From positions 558,001 to 622,000 of the forward strand of contig JBJOMW010000001.1 in NCBI GenBank assembly GCA_046052145.1: DNA of 64,000 nt, given 5' to 3'. The notes under the pieces were generated by a model. The model was given only the letters and a program-made list of their open reading frames with translations, ran no database searches and was not told the DNA's origin. How positions within the stretch are numbered: the stretch's first letter is position 1; each line of letters opens with the position of its first letter. Source of the stretch: Falsiroseomonas sp046052145. Its GTDB lineage: Bacteria; Pseudomonadota; Alphaproteobacteria; Acetobacterales; Acetobacteraceae. The translations under genes were made by a program, and so were the position numbers. This document shows, piece by piece, positions 25,571 through 33,627 of the stretch.

Positions 25571-26362
25571 ATGGATTTGCAGCTGAAGGGCAAGGTCGCG
25601 GCCATCACGGGCCCGGCCAAGGGGATGGGTGCGGCCGTCACGCTGGCTTTCGCGGAGGAAGGCTGCCGGCTTGTGCTCTGGGGCCGCGATGTGGAGGCGA
25701 TCGGGCCCGTCGCGGCGGAAGCGCGCGCGATGGGTGCGGAGGTGATCGTCAGCCGCGTGGACGTCACGCGCGGGGCGGATTGCGAGGCGGCCGCCGAGGC
25801 CGCGCTCGCGGCCTTCGGGCGGATCGACATCCTGGTGAATGTCGCGGGTGGATCGGGGCCGATCGGCAAGACCGGCCTGCAGACCACGGAAGACGAGTTC
25901 GATGAGATCATCGACCTCAATATGCGCGGCTGTTTCAACACCATCCGCGCCGTGCTGCCGGCGATGCAGGCGCAGCGGGAGGGCCGCATCGTCAATGTCG
26001 GCGGCACCTTCGGCATGCGCGGCCGCGCCGGGCGGCTCGCCTATTCCGCCAGCAAATGGGGCCTGCGCGGCATCACGAAAAGCTTCGCGCTGGAAGTTGG
26101 CCAGTACGGCATCGCGGTGAACAACGTCGCGCCCGGCATGGTGGACGGTCCCCGCTTCCGCGAGAAGGTCTGCCGCGAGATGGCCGCGCGCCTTGGCATC
26201 TCCGAAGACGAAGCCGCGCGCCGCCATGCGGAGGATTACGCGCTGAAGCGCGTTTCCACCGATCGCGACGTGGCCAATGCCTGCCTGTTCCTCGCCTCCG
26301 ACGCGGCGCGCCAGATCACCGGCGTGGACCTGCCCGTGGATGGCGGCTGGGCGATGCTGTGA
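25571..26362 (+). CDS. SDR family oxidoreductase
   Basis: 263 residues. The cofactor motif is GPAKGMGAAV at residues 14-23; the NNAG motif is changed to NVAGGSGP, and YSASKWGLRGI carries the catalytic Tyr/Lys. The C-terminal GVDLPVDGGWAML is typical of classical SDRs. The four-base spacing after the receptor gene and the 14-base gap before the amidohydrolase gene place it inside the operon, where it probably oxidises or reduces the imported compound or a ring-opening product. Confidence 0.9.
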   Translation: MDLQLKGKVAAITGPAKGMGAAVTLAFAEEGCRLVLWGRDVEAIGPVAAEARAMGAEVIVSRVDVTRGADCEAAAEAALAAFGRIDILVNVAGGSGPIGKTGLQTTEDEFDEIIDLNMRGCFNTIRAVLPAMQAQREGRIVNVGGTFGMRGRAGRLAYSASKWGLRGITKSFALEVGQYGIAVNNVAPGMVDGPRFREKVCREMAARLGISEDEAARRHAEDYALKRVSTDRDVANACLFLASDAARQITGVDLPVDGGWAML

Positions 26363-26376
26363 CAAGGACAAACGAG

Positions 26377-27813
26377 ATGCAGGATTTCACCGCCGATCTG
26401 GTGCTGCGCGGCGGCACTGTCGTGAGCGGCAATGCAAGCTTCGCGGCGGATGTCGCCATCAAGGACGGGCTGATCGCGGCCGTCGGCGCGCCGGGCACCA
26501 TGCCGCCCGCGCGCGAGAGCCTGGATGTGACCGGCCAATGGGTGCTGCCCGGCGCGATCGACGTGCATGTGCATTTCCGCGAGCCCGGCTACACTCATAA
26601 GGAGGATTGGGAGACCGGCTCCGCCGCTGCCGCCATGGGCGGCACGACGACGGTGTTTGAGATGCCGAACACCGACCCGCCGACCCGCAGCGCCGCGGAA
26701 TTGCGCGCGAAGCAGGAGGCGGCGAAGAAATCCTATGTGGATTTCGGCCTCTACGGGCTCCTGGCCGAGGATAATCTGGAGGAACTGGAAGGCCTCGTCG
26801 CGGCGGGCGCCAACGCCTTCAAATGCTTCATGGGCAACACTTTCGGCAACCTGCCCTCGCCCTCCACCGGCGCGATGCTGGAAGGTTTCGAGATCCTGGC
26901 GAAGCATGGGCTGCGCATCAGCCTGCATGCCGAGGAATTCTCGATCATGGCCAACCGCACGCGGCGGTTGGCCGAGGCCGGGCGCAACGATCCGCTCGAC
27001 CATCTGAAGGCGCGGCCGGCCATCGTGGCGGTGGAGGCCGTCGGCCGCGCCGCCGCACTTGCTGAATGGACGGGCGCCCGGGTGCATGTGCTGCACATTT
27101 CCTCGGCGGCTGAGCTGCGCCCGCTGGCGGAGGCCAAGGCCCGCGGCGTGGACATCACCGGCGAGACCTGCCCCTGCTACCTGCTGCTCGACAGCCGCGA
27201 CTATGGGCGGCTTGGCAGCGTGATCCGCGTGAACCCGCCGGTGCGGGAGGCCTCCGACAGCGAGGCCATCTGGCACGCAATTCGCAACGGTCTGGTGGAC
27301 ATGATCGCCACCGACCACGCGCCCCACACGCCGGAGGAGAAGAACCAGGACGTGATCTGGCGCGCCGATTGCGGCTTTCCGGGCGTCGAGACGCAGATGC
27401 CGTTGATGCTCTCGCAGGTGGCAGCCGGGCGCATCACCATCGAGGATTACGTTCGGATGAGCGCGGAGGCCCCGGCGCGGGCCTTTGGCCTGTGGCCTGC
27501 CAAGGGGCGCATCGTTGCAGGCGCGCAGGCCGACATCGCGGTGGTGGACCCGAAGCGGCGCGAGGTGATCCGTGCGGAGCGCCTGCACAGCCGCGGCAAG
27601 GTGACGCCCTTCGAGGGTGTCGAGGTCACGGGCGTGCCCGTGCACACGCTGGTCCGCGGCCGCTTCGTGCAGCGCGACCGCAAGCTGGTGGCCGATGCGA
27701 AGGGCTGGGGCCGGCAGGTCACCGACATCCAGCGCATGCCGCCGGCGAAGCCGCAGAATGCTGAACTCGCGATCAATGTGCTGGCGCCGCGCCGCGGGAA
27801 GGATGCGGCATGA
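26377..27813 (+). CDS. Dihydroorotase/allantoinase family cyclic amidohydrolase
   Basis: A 478-residue metal-dependent hydrolase that opens cyclic amide or ureide rings. The binuclear-zinc ligands are visible: His64 and His66 (DVHVHFREPG), the lysine expected to be carbamylated, Lys149 (NAFKCFMGN), His184 (SLHAEE), His240 (VLHIS) and Asp313 (ATDHAPH). The lysine context AFKCF resembles allantoinase, while HFREPG and ATDHAPH resemble class I dihydroorotase, so the substrate cannot be named. Sitting between an SDR and an ABC importer, it is likely catabolic, not the pyrimidine-biosynthetic PyrC. It overlaps the ATPase gene by ATGA. Confidence 0.88.
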   Translation: MQDFTADLVLRGGTVVSGNASFAADVAIKDGLIAAVGAPGTMPPARESLDVTGQWVLPGAIDVHVHFREPGYTHKEDWETGSAAAAMGGTTTVFEMPNTDPPTRSAAELRAKQEAAKKSYVDFGLYGLLAEDNLEELEGLVAAGANAFKCFMGNTFGNLPSPSTGAMLEGFEILAKHGLRISLHAEEFSIMANRTRRLAEAGRNDPLDHLKARPAIVAVEAVGRAAALAEWTGARVHVLHISSAAELRPLAEAKARGVDITGETCPCYLLLDSRDYGRLGSVIRVNPPVREASDSEAIWHAIRNGLVDMIATDHAPHTPEEKNQDVIWRADCGFPGVETQMPLMLSQVAAGRITIEDYVRMSAEAPARAFGLWPAKGRIVAGAQADIAVVDPKRREVIRAERLHSRGKVTPFEGVEVTGVPVHTLVRGRFVQRDRKLVADAKGWGRQVTDIQRMPPAKPQNAELAINVLAPRRGKDAA

Positions 27814-28661
27814 GCGCGACCGCGGACATCCTGTCGCCCGCCGCGCCGCCGGCGATGCTGGCGCGCCCGCTGATCGAGCTCGAGCGTGTCGCCGTGCAGT
27901 TCGGCAAGGGCGAGAAGGCCGTGCGCGCGCTGGATGAGACCAGCCTGCGCATCGAGCAGGGCGACTTCGTCGCCCTGGTCGGCCCTTCGGGCTGCGGCAA
28001 ATCCACCATCCTGAAGCTGGTCTCAGCGCTGCTGACGCCCTCGGCGGGGAATGTCTTCATCGCGGGGCGGGAGATCGGGGCGGCGCCGGTGCGGATCGGC
28101 ATGGCCTATCAGAACCCGACCCTGCTGCCCTGGCTGACGGTGCGGCAGAACGTCATGCTGCCGCTCAAGATCGTGCAGCCCTATCGCAAGCATTGGCGCG
28201 CGAAGAAGAACGGCGAATACCGCGAGCGGGCGGAGGCGCTGCTGGCGCAGGTCGGGCTGCGCGGCTTCGGCGACAAATATCCCTGGCAGCTTTCGGGCGG
28301 GATGATGCAGCGCACGAACCTGTGCCGCGCGCTGATCCACGAACCCGATCTGCTGCTGCTCGATGAGCCCTTCGGCGCGCTGGATCAGTTCACGCGCGAG
28401 GAGCTGTGGGCGACCATGCAGGATCTGTGGGCGGTGAAGCGCACCACCGTGCTGCTCGTCACCCATGATTTGCGGGAAGCGGGTTACCTCGCGAACCGCA
28501 TCTGCGTGATGAGCGCGCGCCCTGGTCGCATCCTTGAGGATTGCGCGGTGGATTTCGCCCGGCCGCGCACCATGGACCTCGTCTATGCGCCCGATTTCGT
28601 GGCCCTGACCCAACGCCTGCGGGAGCTGATCATCGGCGTCCGTACCGGCGCGACGCTGTGA
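27810..28661 (+). CDS. ABC transporter ATP-binding protein (nitrate/sulfonate/taurine type)
   Basis: 283 residues. Walker A GPSGCGKST near residues 58-66, Q-loop AYQNPTLLPWLTV, signature LSGGMMQR, Walker B LLLLDEPFGALD and switch LLVTHDLREA are all intact. It belongs to the SsuB/TauB class that energises NMT1-type receptors. An insertion rich in basic residues (PYRKHWRAKKNGEYRERAEA) follows the Q-loop. It overlaps the amidohydrolase gene and is followed ten bases later by the permease. Confidence 0.94.
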   Translation: MSATADILSPAAPPAMLARPLIELERVAVQFGKGEKAVRALDETSLRIEQGDFVALVGPSGCGKSTILKLVSALLTPSAGNVFIAGREIGAAPVRIGMAYQNPTLLPWLTVRQNVMLPLKIVQPYRKHWRAKKNGEYRERAEALLAQVGLRGFGDKYPWQLSGGMMQRTNLCRALIHEPDLLLLDEPFGALDQFTREELWATMQDLWAVKRTTVLLVTHDLREAGYLANRICVMSARPGRILEDCAVDFARPRTMDLVYAPDFVALTQRLRELIIGVRTGATL

Positions 28662-28671
28662 GGACCAGGAC

Positions 28672-29457
28672 ATGAACGACATCCTCGCAAAGCTCCGGGC
28701 CAAGGCGCCGTCCACCGCACTGATCATCGGCGTCTTCGTGCTGTGGGAACTGGCCTGCATCGCCTTCGGCATCAGCGACATCGTGCTGCCGCGGCCGAGC
28801 CAGGTGCTGGCGACGCTGTGGGATCGCTGGCCGGCGCTGTGGCCGCACACCTACCAGACGCTCTACACCACCTTGGTCGGCTTCGGCTGGGGCGTGCTGA
28901 TCGGCGTCACGCTCGGCGTGGTGATCGGCAGCTCGCGGCTCGCCTTCGAGACGGCCTATCCGCTGCTGGTCGGCATCTCCTCCATCCCGAAGGTCGCGGT
29001 GGTGCCGATCTTCGTGCTGTGGTTCGGCGCCGGCACCGTGCCCGCGGTGCTCACCGCGATGATCATCTGCATCTTCCCGATCGTGGTGAATGTCGCGACC
29101 GGCATCGCGACAGTCGAACCCGAGCTTGAGGATGTGATGAAGACGCTGAAGGCGTCGAAGCTCGACATTCTCTGGAATGTCGGCCTACCGCGGGCAATGC
29201 CCTATTTCTTCGCCTCGCTGAAGGTCTCGATCACGCTGGCCTTCGTCGGCTCCGTCGTCGCCGAGACGGTCGCCTCCAACCGCGGCATCGGCAACATGAT
29301 GATGATCGCCTCGTCCTCCTTCAACGTGCCGCTGGTCTTCGCGGGGCTGTTCATCCTCGCGGGGCTCGGCGTCACGCTCTACCTGATCTTCTCCTTCATC
29401 GAGCGCCGCGTGACGGGCTGGGCGCATCGCAAGACGGATCTGGCCGTCACGACCTGA
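28672..29457 (+). CDS. ABC transporter permease (SsuC/TauC type)
   Basis: A 261-residue inner-membrane protein with about six hydrophobic helices. The BPD-transport EAA loop lies near residues 150-180 (LEDVMKTLKASKLDILWNVGLPRAMPYFFASLKVSI), where it docks on the ATPase. Together with the ATPase and the two NMT1-like receptors it makes a complete importer. Confidence 0.94.
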   Translation: MNDILAKLRAKAPSTALIIGVFVLWELACIAFGISDIVLPRPSQVLATLWDRWPALWPHTYQTLYTTLVGFGWGVLIGVTLGVVIGSSRLAFETAYPLLVGISSIPKVAVVPIFVLWFGAGTVPAVLTAMIICIFPIVVNVATGIATVEPELEDVMKTLKASKLDILWNVGLPRAMPYFFASLKVSITLAFVGSVVAETVASNRGIGNMMMIASSSFNVPLVFAGLFILAGLGVTLYLIFSFIERRVTGWAHRKTDLAVTT

Positions 29458-29499
29458 ACTGAGGCTGCGACACAACCGACAAGACCGGGAGATCTCATC

Positions 29500-30540
29500 A
29501 TGACCATCACCCGCCGCGCGGCGCTTGGCGCTGCGCTTGCCACTGCCGCCGTGCCGCTCGCGCGTCCGGCGCTGGCGCAGACGCTGACCAATATCCGCTT
29601 CACGCTCGACTGGCGGTTCCAGGGCGTGCACGCCTGGTACTTCCTGGCGCGCGAGCGCGGCTGGTTCCGCGAGGCGGGGCTGAACGTCACCATCGACCAG
29701 GGCGATGGTTCGGCGAACACCATCACGCGCATCATGGGCGGCGCCTATGATGCCGGCTTCGGCGACATGAACGCCATCATCCAGCAGGCTGCGGCGCGCC
29801 CGGGCGAACAGCCGCTGATGGTCTACCAGATCTACAACGCGGCACCCTTTGCCATCGTGGTGCGGGCCGATGGGCCGATCCGCAGCATCGCCGACCTGGC
29901 TGGGCGCAAGCTCGGCGGGCCGGCGGGCTCGGCGACGACGCGGACCTATCCGCTGTTCGCGCGTCTCAACGGCCTCGATCCCGCGCGGAACGAGATCATC
30001 AACATGGCGCCGAACTTGCAGGAGCAGATGCTCATCCAGGGTCAGATCGACGGCGCGCTGGTCTTCACCCTGACCAGCTACATGAACCTTGTCGCCATGC
30101 GCCGCGATCCGGACCGCGAATTCCGCTGGTTCATCTTCGCCGACCACGGCATCGCGGCCTATTCGAACGGCGTGATGGTCAGCCCGCGGCTGGCGCGCGA
30201 CAACCCGGCCGCGGTGCGCGGGCTGGTCGGCGCCATCAACCGCGCCATGCTGGAGGTCGGCCGCGATCCGACCGAGGGCGTGCGACTGCTGACGCGCATC
30301 GAACCCACCATCGACGAGCGCATCGAGCGCCAGCGCGTCGAATATGCCTGGCGCACGGCGATCGCGACGCCGGAAGCCGTCCGGCTCGGCGCCGGCGACC
30401 TTTCGGATGAGCGTCTGGCGCGCGCCATCGCGCAATCGGTCGAGGTGTTCCAATTGGCGCGCCGGCCGGAACCGGCCGAGGTGTTCAGCCGCGCCTTCCT
30501 GCCGCCGGCCGCCCAGCGCACGCTGCGCCCTGTGGCTTGA
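29500..30540 (+). CDS. ABC transporter substrate-binding protein, NMT1/THI5-like (second copy)
   Basis: 346 residues with a Tat-like leader (ITRRAALGAALATAAVPLARPALAQ). It carries the same motifs as the first receptor: FTLDWRFQGVHAWYFLARERGWFREAGLNVTIDQGDGSANTITRIMGGAYDAGFGDMNA. The two are clearly paralogues from the same operon but differ in the ligand-cleft segments (NRPPFCIAVRAD against NAAPFAIVVRAD). It closes the operon and is followed by a strong terminator. Confidence 0.9.
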   Translation: MTITRRAALGAALATAAVPLARPALAQTLTNIRFTLDWRFQGVHAWYFLARERGWFREAGLNVTIDQGDGSANTITRIMGGAYDAGFGDMNAIIQQAAARPGEQPLMVYQIYNAAPFAIVVRADGPIRSIADLAGRKLGGPAGSATTRTYPLFARLNGLDPARNEIINMAPNLQEQMLIQGQIDGALVFTLTSYMNLVAMRRDPDREFRWFIFADHGIAAYSNGVMVSPRLARDNPAAVRGLVGAINRAMLEVGRDPTEGVRLLTRIEPTIDERIERQRVEYAWRTAIATPEAVRLGAGDLSDERLARAIAQSVEVFQLARRPEPAEVFSRAFLPPAAQRTLRPVA

Positions 30541-30550
30541 CTGTGCCGCC

Positions 30551-30586
30551 AAGGCCCGCATCGCGCGCTGGCGCGATGCGGGCCTT
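30551..30586 (+). terminator. Perfect hairpin terminator after the amidohydrolase/ABC operon
   Basis: Perfect 16-base arms (30551-30566 and 30571-30586) around loop GCTG, followed by CGTTTGG, begin ten bases after the last stop of the operon. It separates that operon from the molybdate/tungstate group. Confidence 0.8.
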
Positions 30587-30608
30587 CGTTTGGCCCGGAC
30601 TTCGGGAT

Positions 30609-30637
30609 CGGCAAAATACGGTAAAAATCGGCAAATG
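30609..30637. promoter_or_regulatory. Three 10-bp-phased CGG(C/T)AAA repeats upstream of Mo/W operon
   Basis: CGGCAAAATA, CGGTAAAAAT and CGGCAAATG start at 30609, 30619 and 30629, one helical turn apart, in an AT-rich patch unlike the surrounding DNA and about 80 bases before the tupA-like start. Phased direct repeats in this position suggest a cooperative operator or an activator array. They do not resemble the inverted ModE box. Confidence 0.45.
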
Positions 30638-30713
30638 TTGTCGTGCTGGCGATTTGACCGCCAGGGCTTGCCGACCCAACTAGGCGCCCGGAACAACCTG
30701 CCCGGGACCCGCC

Positions 30714-31553
30714 ATGCTCCGCCTGCCGCGCCGTTCGCTGCTCGCTGCCCTGTTGCTGCTCGCCCTGCCTGTCGCGGGCCAGGCGCAGGAGCGGTTCATC
30801 ACCGTCTCCTCCACCACCAGCACGGAACAGTCGGGGCTGTTCGGCCACATCCTGCCGATCTTCACGCGTGAGAGCGGGATCGCGGTGCGCGTCGTCGCGC
30901 TCGGCACCGGCCAGGCGCTGGATGTCGGCCGACGCGGCGATGCCGATGTGGTCTTCGTGCATGACCGCGTGGCGGAGGAGCGGTTCGTCGCCGAAGGCTT
31001 CGGTGGCCCGCGCCGGCATGTGATGTTCAACGACTTCGTCATCACCGGCCCGGCGGCGGACCCTGCGCGCATCGGCGGGCTCCGCGACACGAATGAGGCG
31101 CTGCGCCGCATCGCGCAGGCGCGCGCGCCCTTCATCAGCCGGGGCGACCGCAGCGGCACGCATGCGGCGGAACTGCGCCTCTGGCAGCTGGCCGGCGTCG
31201 ATCCCGCTTCGGGCCGCGGGCAATGGTATCGCGAGGTCGGCCAGGGCATGGGCCCGGCGCTCAACACCGCGGCCGCGCAGGGCGCCTACATCCTTGCGGA
31301 TCGCGGCACCTGGCTGAGTTTCCGCAACCGCCAGGACCAGCGGATCCTGGTCGAGGGCGATACGCGGCTGTTCAACCAGTATGGCGTGATGCTGGTGAGC
31401 CCGCAGCGCCACCCGCATGTGAAGGCCGCCGACGGCCAGCGCTTCATCGACTGGATCGTCTCGCCGGCCGGGCAGGACGCGATCGCGGGCTACCGCATCA
31501 ATGGCGAGCAGCTGTTCTTCCCGAACGCGGTGCAGCCGGAGCCGACCTCGTGA
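30714..31553 (+). CDS. TupA-like tungstate/molybdate-binding periplasmic protein
   Basis: 279 residues with a signal peptide (1-24, ending GQAQE). The oxyanion-binding start FITVSSTTSTEQSGLFGHILPIF is the TupA form of the ligand loop, followed by LGTGQALDVGRRGDADVVFVHD, VMFNDFVITGP and SRGDRSGTHAAELRLW. TupA proteins bind tungstate or molybdate very tightly and normally partner TupB/TupC. Here no tupBC follows; a GTGA overlap leads straight into a second oxyanion-binding protein gene. Confidence 0.9.
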   Translation: MLRLPRRSLLAALLLLALPVAGQAQERFITVSSTTSTEQSGLFGHILPIFTRESGIAVRVVALGTGQALDVGRRGDADVVFVHDRVAEERFVAEGFGGPRRHVMFNDFVITGPAADPARIGGLRDTNEALRRIAQARAPFISRGDRSGTHAAELRLWQLAGVDPASGRGQWYREVGQGMGPALNTAAAQGAYILADRGTWLSFRNRQDQRILVEGDTRLFNQYGVMLVSPQRHPHVKAADGQRFIDWIVSPAGQDAIAGYRINGEQLFFPNAVQPEPTS

Positions 31554-32350
31554 GGCGCCTGCTGCTCGTTGCCGCCCTGCTGATGTCGGGGCCGGCCGCG
31601 GCTGAGCCGGTGCGCCTGGCCGCAGCCGGCTCGCTGCGGGCGGCGCTGGCCGAGGTGTCGACGGGTTTCGCGGCCTCGCCGGGCGGCGCGCAGGTCGCGC
31701 AGAGCTATGCGCCCTCCGGTCTCCTGCGCCAGCGCATCGGCGCCGGCGAGGCCTTCGAGGTCTTCGCCTCCGCCAATATGGAACACCCCGAGGCAGTGGG
31801 GCGGGAGCGCGGGCGCGCCACCGTGCTCTTCGCGCGCAACCGGCTTTGCGCCATCGCGCGGCCGGGTCTCGATGTGGCACCGGAGACGCTGCTGGAGCGG
31901 ATGCTCGACCCGGCGGTGCGGCTTGGCACCTCCACGCCGCGGGCCGATCCGGCGGGCGACTACGCCTTCGCCCTGTTCGCGCGGGCCGAGGCGGTGCGGC
32001 CCGGCGCGCGGGCGGCGCTCGAAGGCAAGGCGCTGACGGTCACGGGCGGGCCGGACAGCGCGCGCCCGCCCGAGGGGCGCGACCTCTATGCCTGGCAGTT
32101 CGAGCGCAACGCGGTGGACCTGTTCCTGACCTATTGCACCAACGCCGTGCTCGCCCGCGCCGCGGATGCGTCGCTGCGGCAGGTCGCGGTGCCGGAAGTG
32201 TTGGCGGTGGGGGCGGATTACGGCGTGATCCTGCTGTCTGACCGGCCTGAGGCGGCGCGCTTCGTGCTGTTCCTGCTGTCGCCGCCCGGCCAGGCCATGC
32301 TGGCGCGGCACGGCTTCGACGCGCCCGGCCTGCCCCTGCCAACCCGTTGA
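31550..32350 (+). CDS. ModA-like molybdate-binding periplasmic protein
   Basis: 266 residues from the GTG overlapping the tupA-like stop. The leader (1-19) ends near AAAEP, and the mature part starts with VRLAAAGSLRAALAEV, the ModA ligand loop. LLRQRIGAGEAFEVFASANMEHP follows the ModA type. FARNRLCAIARPGLDV and RADPAGDYAFALF line the second lobe. ModA delivers molybdate to ModBC, which is absent here. The long frame reading in from 31223 upstream is only readthrough of the same frame. Confidence 0.87.
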   Translation: MRRLLLVAALLMSGPAAAEPVRLAAAGSLRAALAEVSTGFAASPGGAQVAQSYAPSGLLRQRIGAGEAFEVFASANMEHPEAVGRERGRATVLFARNRLCAIARPGLDVAPETLLERMLDPAVRLGTSTPRADPAGDYAFALFARAEAVRPGARAALEGKALTVTGGPDSARPPEGRDLYAWQFERNAVDLFLTYCTNAVLARAADASLRQVAVPEVLAVGADYGVILLSDRPEAARFVLFLLSPPGQAMLARHGFDAPGLPLPTR

Positions 32351-32371
32351 TCCCGGAAGGAGCCAACGCCC

Positions 32372-32587
32372 GTGCTCAAGCTCTCCGCCCGGAACCAGTT
32401 CGCCGGCACCATCACCGAGATCCGCAAGGGCGTCACCACGACGCATGTGAAGATCGAGGTCGCGCCGGGCGTCGTGCTGACCGCTTCCATCACCAATGAA
32501 TCGGCCGAGGAGCTGGGGCTCGCGGTCGGGGGACGGGCGGTGGCGGTGGTGAAGGCGTCCGACGTGATGATCGGCACGGAGGGATGA
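32372..32587 (+). CDS. Mop-type molybdopterin/molybdate-binding protein (TOBE domain)
   Basis: A 71-residue single TOBE domain: LSARNQFAGTITEIRKG, then EVAPGVVLTASITNESAEELGLAVG and VAVVKASDVMIG. Mop proteins assemble into hexamers that store molybdate in the cytoplasm. GGAAGGAG precedes the GTG start. The ATGA overlap with the next gene ties it to the transporter genes downstream and supports a molybdate or tungstate role for the whole group. Confidence 0.92.
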   Translation: MLKLSARNQFAGTITEIRKGVTTTHVKIEVAPGVVLTASITNESAEELGLAVGGRAVAVVKASDVMIGTEG

Positions 32588-33627
32588 GCCGGCGCGCCGG
32601 CCGCCGCGACCTGCTCGCTGCAGGCCTCTCCGCGCTCGCCGCGCCTGCGCGGGCGGAGCGCAGCGTGGTGGACGCAACCGGCCGCCGCATCGCCGTGCCC
32701 GATCGGGTGGCCCGCGTGCTGCCCGCGGGCTCGCCCGCCGCGATCCTGCTCTACACCGCCGCGCCCGATACGCTGATGGGCTGGCCCGCCCGCCCGCCGC
32801 GCCCGGCAGAAGCCGCCTTCATGACGCCGGAGGCCGCTTCCCTGCCGCAGGTCGGGCGCCTGACGGGCCGCGACAACACCGCCAATATCGAGGCGATCCT
32901 CGCCCGCCGCCCCGATTTGGTGCTCGACTACGGTTCGGTCAGCCAGACCTACGTCTCGCTCGCCGAGCGGGTGCGGGAGCAGACCGGCCTACCCGTGCTG
33001 CTGCTGGACGGTGCGCTGCCGAAAATCCCCGAGACCTATCGCCTGCTGGGCGACATCCTCGACCGCCGCGAGGCCTGCGCCGCCCGCGCCACCGCGGCCG
33101 AGCGCATCCTGGCTGAAGCGACCGAGACCGCCGAGCGGCTGCGCGCCCGCGGGCGTCCGCGCGTGCTCTATCTGCGCAACCCGCGCGGGCTCGAGACGGG
33201 ACTGCAGGGCTCTATCAACACCGAGATCATCGAATTCGCCGGGGCGGAGAACGTGGCTGGGCGCGCGCTCGGCCCCGGCGGCCTCGTGCAGATCAGTATG
33301 GAGCAGGTGCTCGCCTGGAACCCCGACTGGCTGATCTTCCAGAACCCGGACGCGCTGGCGCTGACGCGCACCGATCCGCTCTGGCGCGCGCTGCCGGCCG
33401 TGCGGCAGGGCCGTGCGGTGCTGCTGCCGGGCTTGCCCTTCGGCTGGATGGATTTCCCCCCCTCGGTGAACCGCCTGCTCGGGCTGATCTGGCTTCCCGT
33501 GCTGTTCGGCGTACGGCCGCGAGACGGGCTGGCCGAGGCCGTCGCTGCGTTCCACGCGCTCTTCTACCACCGCCGGCCGGAGCCTTCGCAGGTCGAAGCC
33601 TTGCTCCGCCCGGCGCTGCCGGCGTGA
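32584..33627 (+). CDS. FecB/BtuF-type ABC substrate-binding protein, probably for molybdate/tungstate
   Basis: 347 residues with a twin-arginine-like leader (RRAGRRDLLAAGLSALAAPARA) and the class III receptor fold: VVDATGRRIAVPDRVARVLPAGSPAAILLYT, IEAILARRPDLVLDYGSV, a long linking helix near 170-205, and QVLAWNPDWLIFQNPDAL. The family binds haem, cobalamin and siderophores, and in the MolABC system molybdate. Placement after Mop makes the oxyanion the likely cargo. It is coupled to both neighbours by ATGA and GTGA overlaps. Confidence 0.85.
   Translation: MSRRAGRRDLLAAGLSALAAPARAERSVVDATGRRIAVPDRVARVLPAGSPAAILLYTAAPDTLMGWPARPPRPAEAAFMTPEAASLPQVGRLTGRDNTANIEAILARRPDLVLDYGSVSQTYVSLAERVREQTGLPVLLLDGALPKIPETYRLLGDILDRREACAARATAAERILAEATETAERLRARGRPRVLYLRNPRGLETGLQGSINTEIIEFAGAENVAGRALGPGGLVQISMEQVLAWNPDWLIFQNPDALALTRTDPLWRALPAVRQGRAVLLPGLPFGWMDFPPSVNRLLGLIWLPVLFGVRPRDGLAEAVAAFHALFYHRRPEPSQVEALLRPALPA

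Noticed and set aside
26377..27813. Naming the cyclic amidohydrolase pyrC
   Set aside because: The lysine motif is allantoinase-like and the operon is a transport/catabolic one with no pyrimidine-biosynthesis genes.
30541..30713. A molybdenum-cofactor riboswitch upstream of the Mo/W operon
   Set aside because: Only a terminator hairpin and three short direct repeats are visible; there is no multi-stem structure of the expected size.
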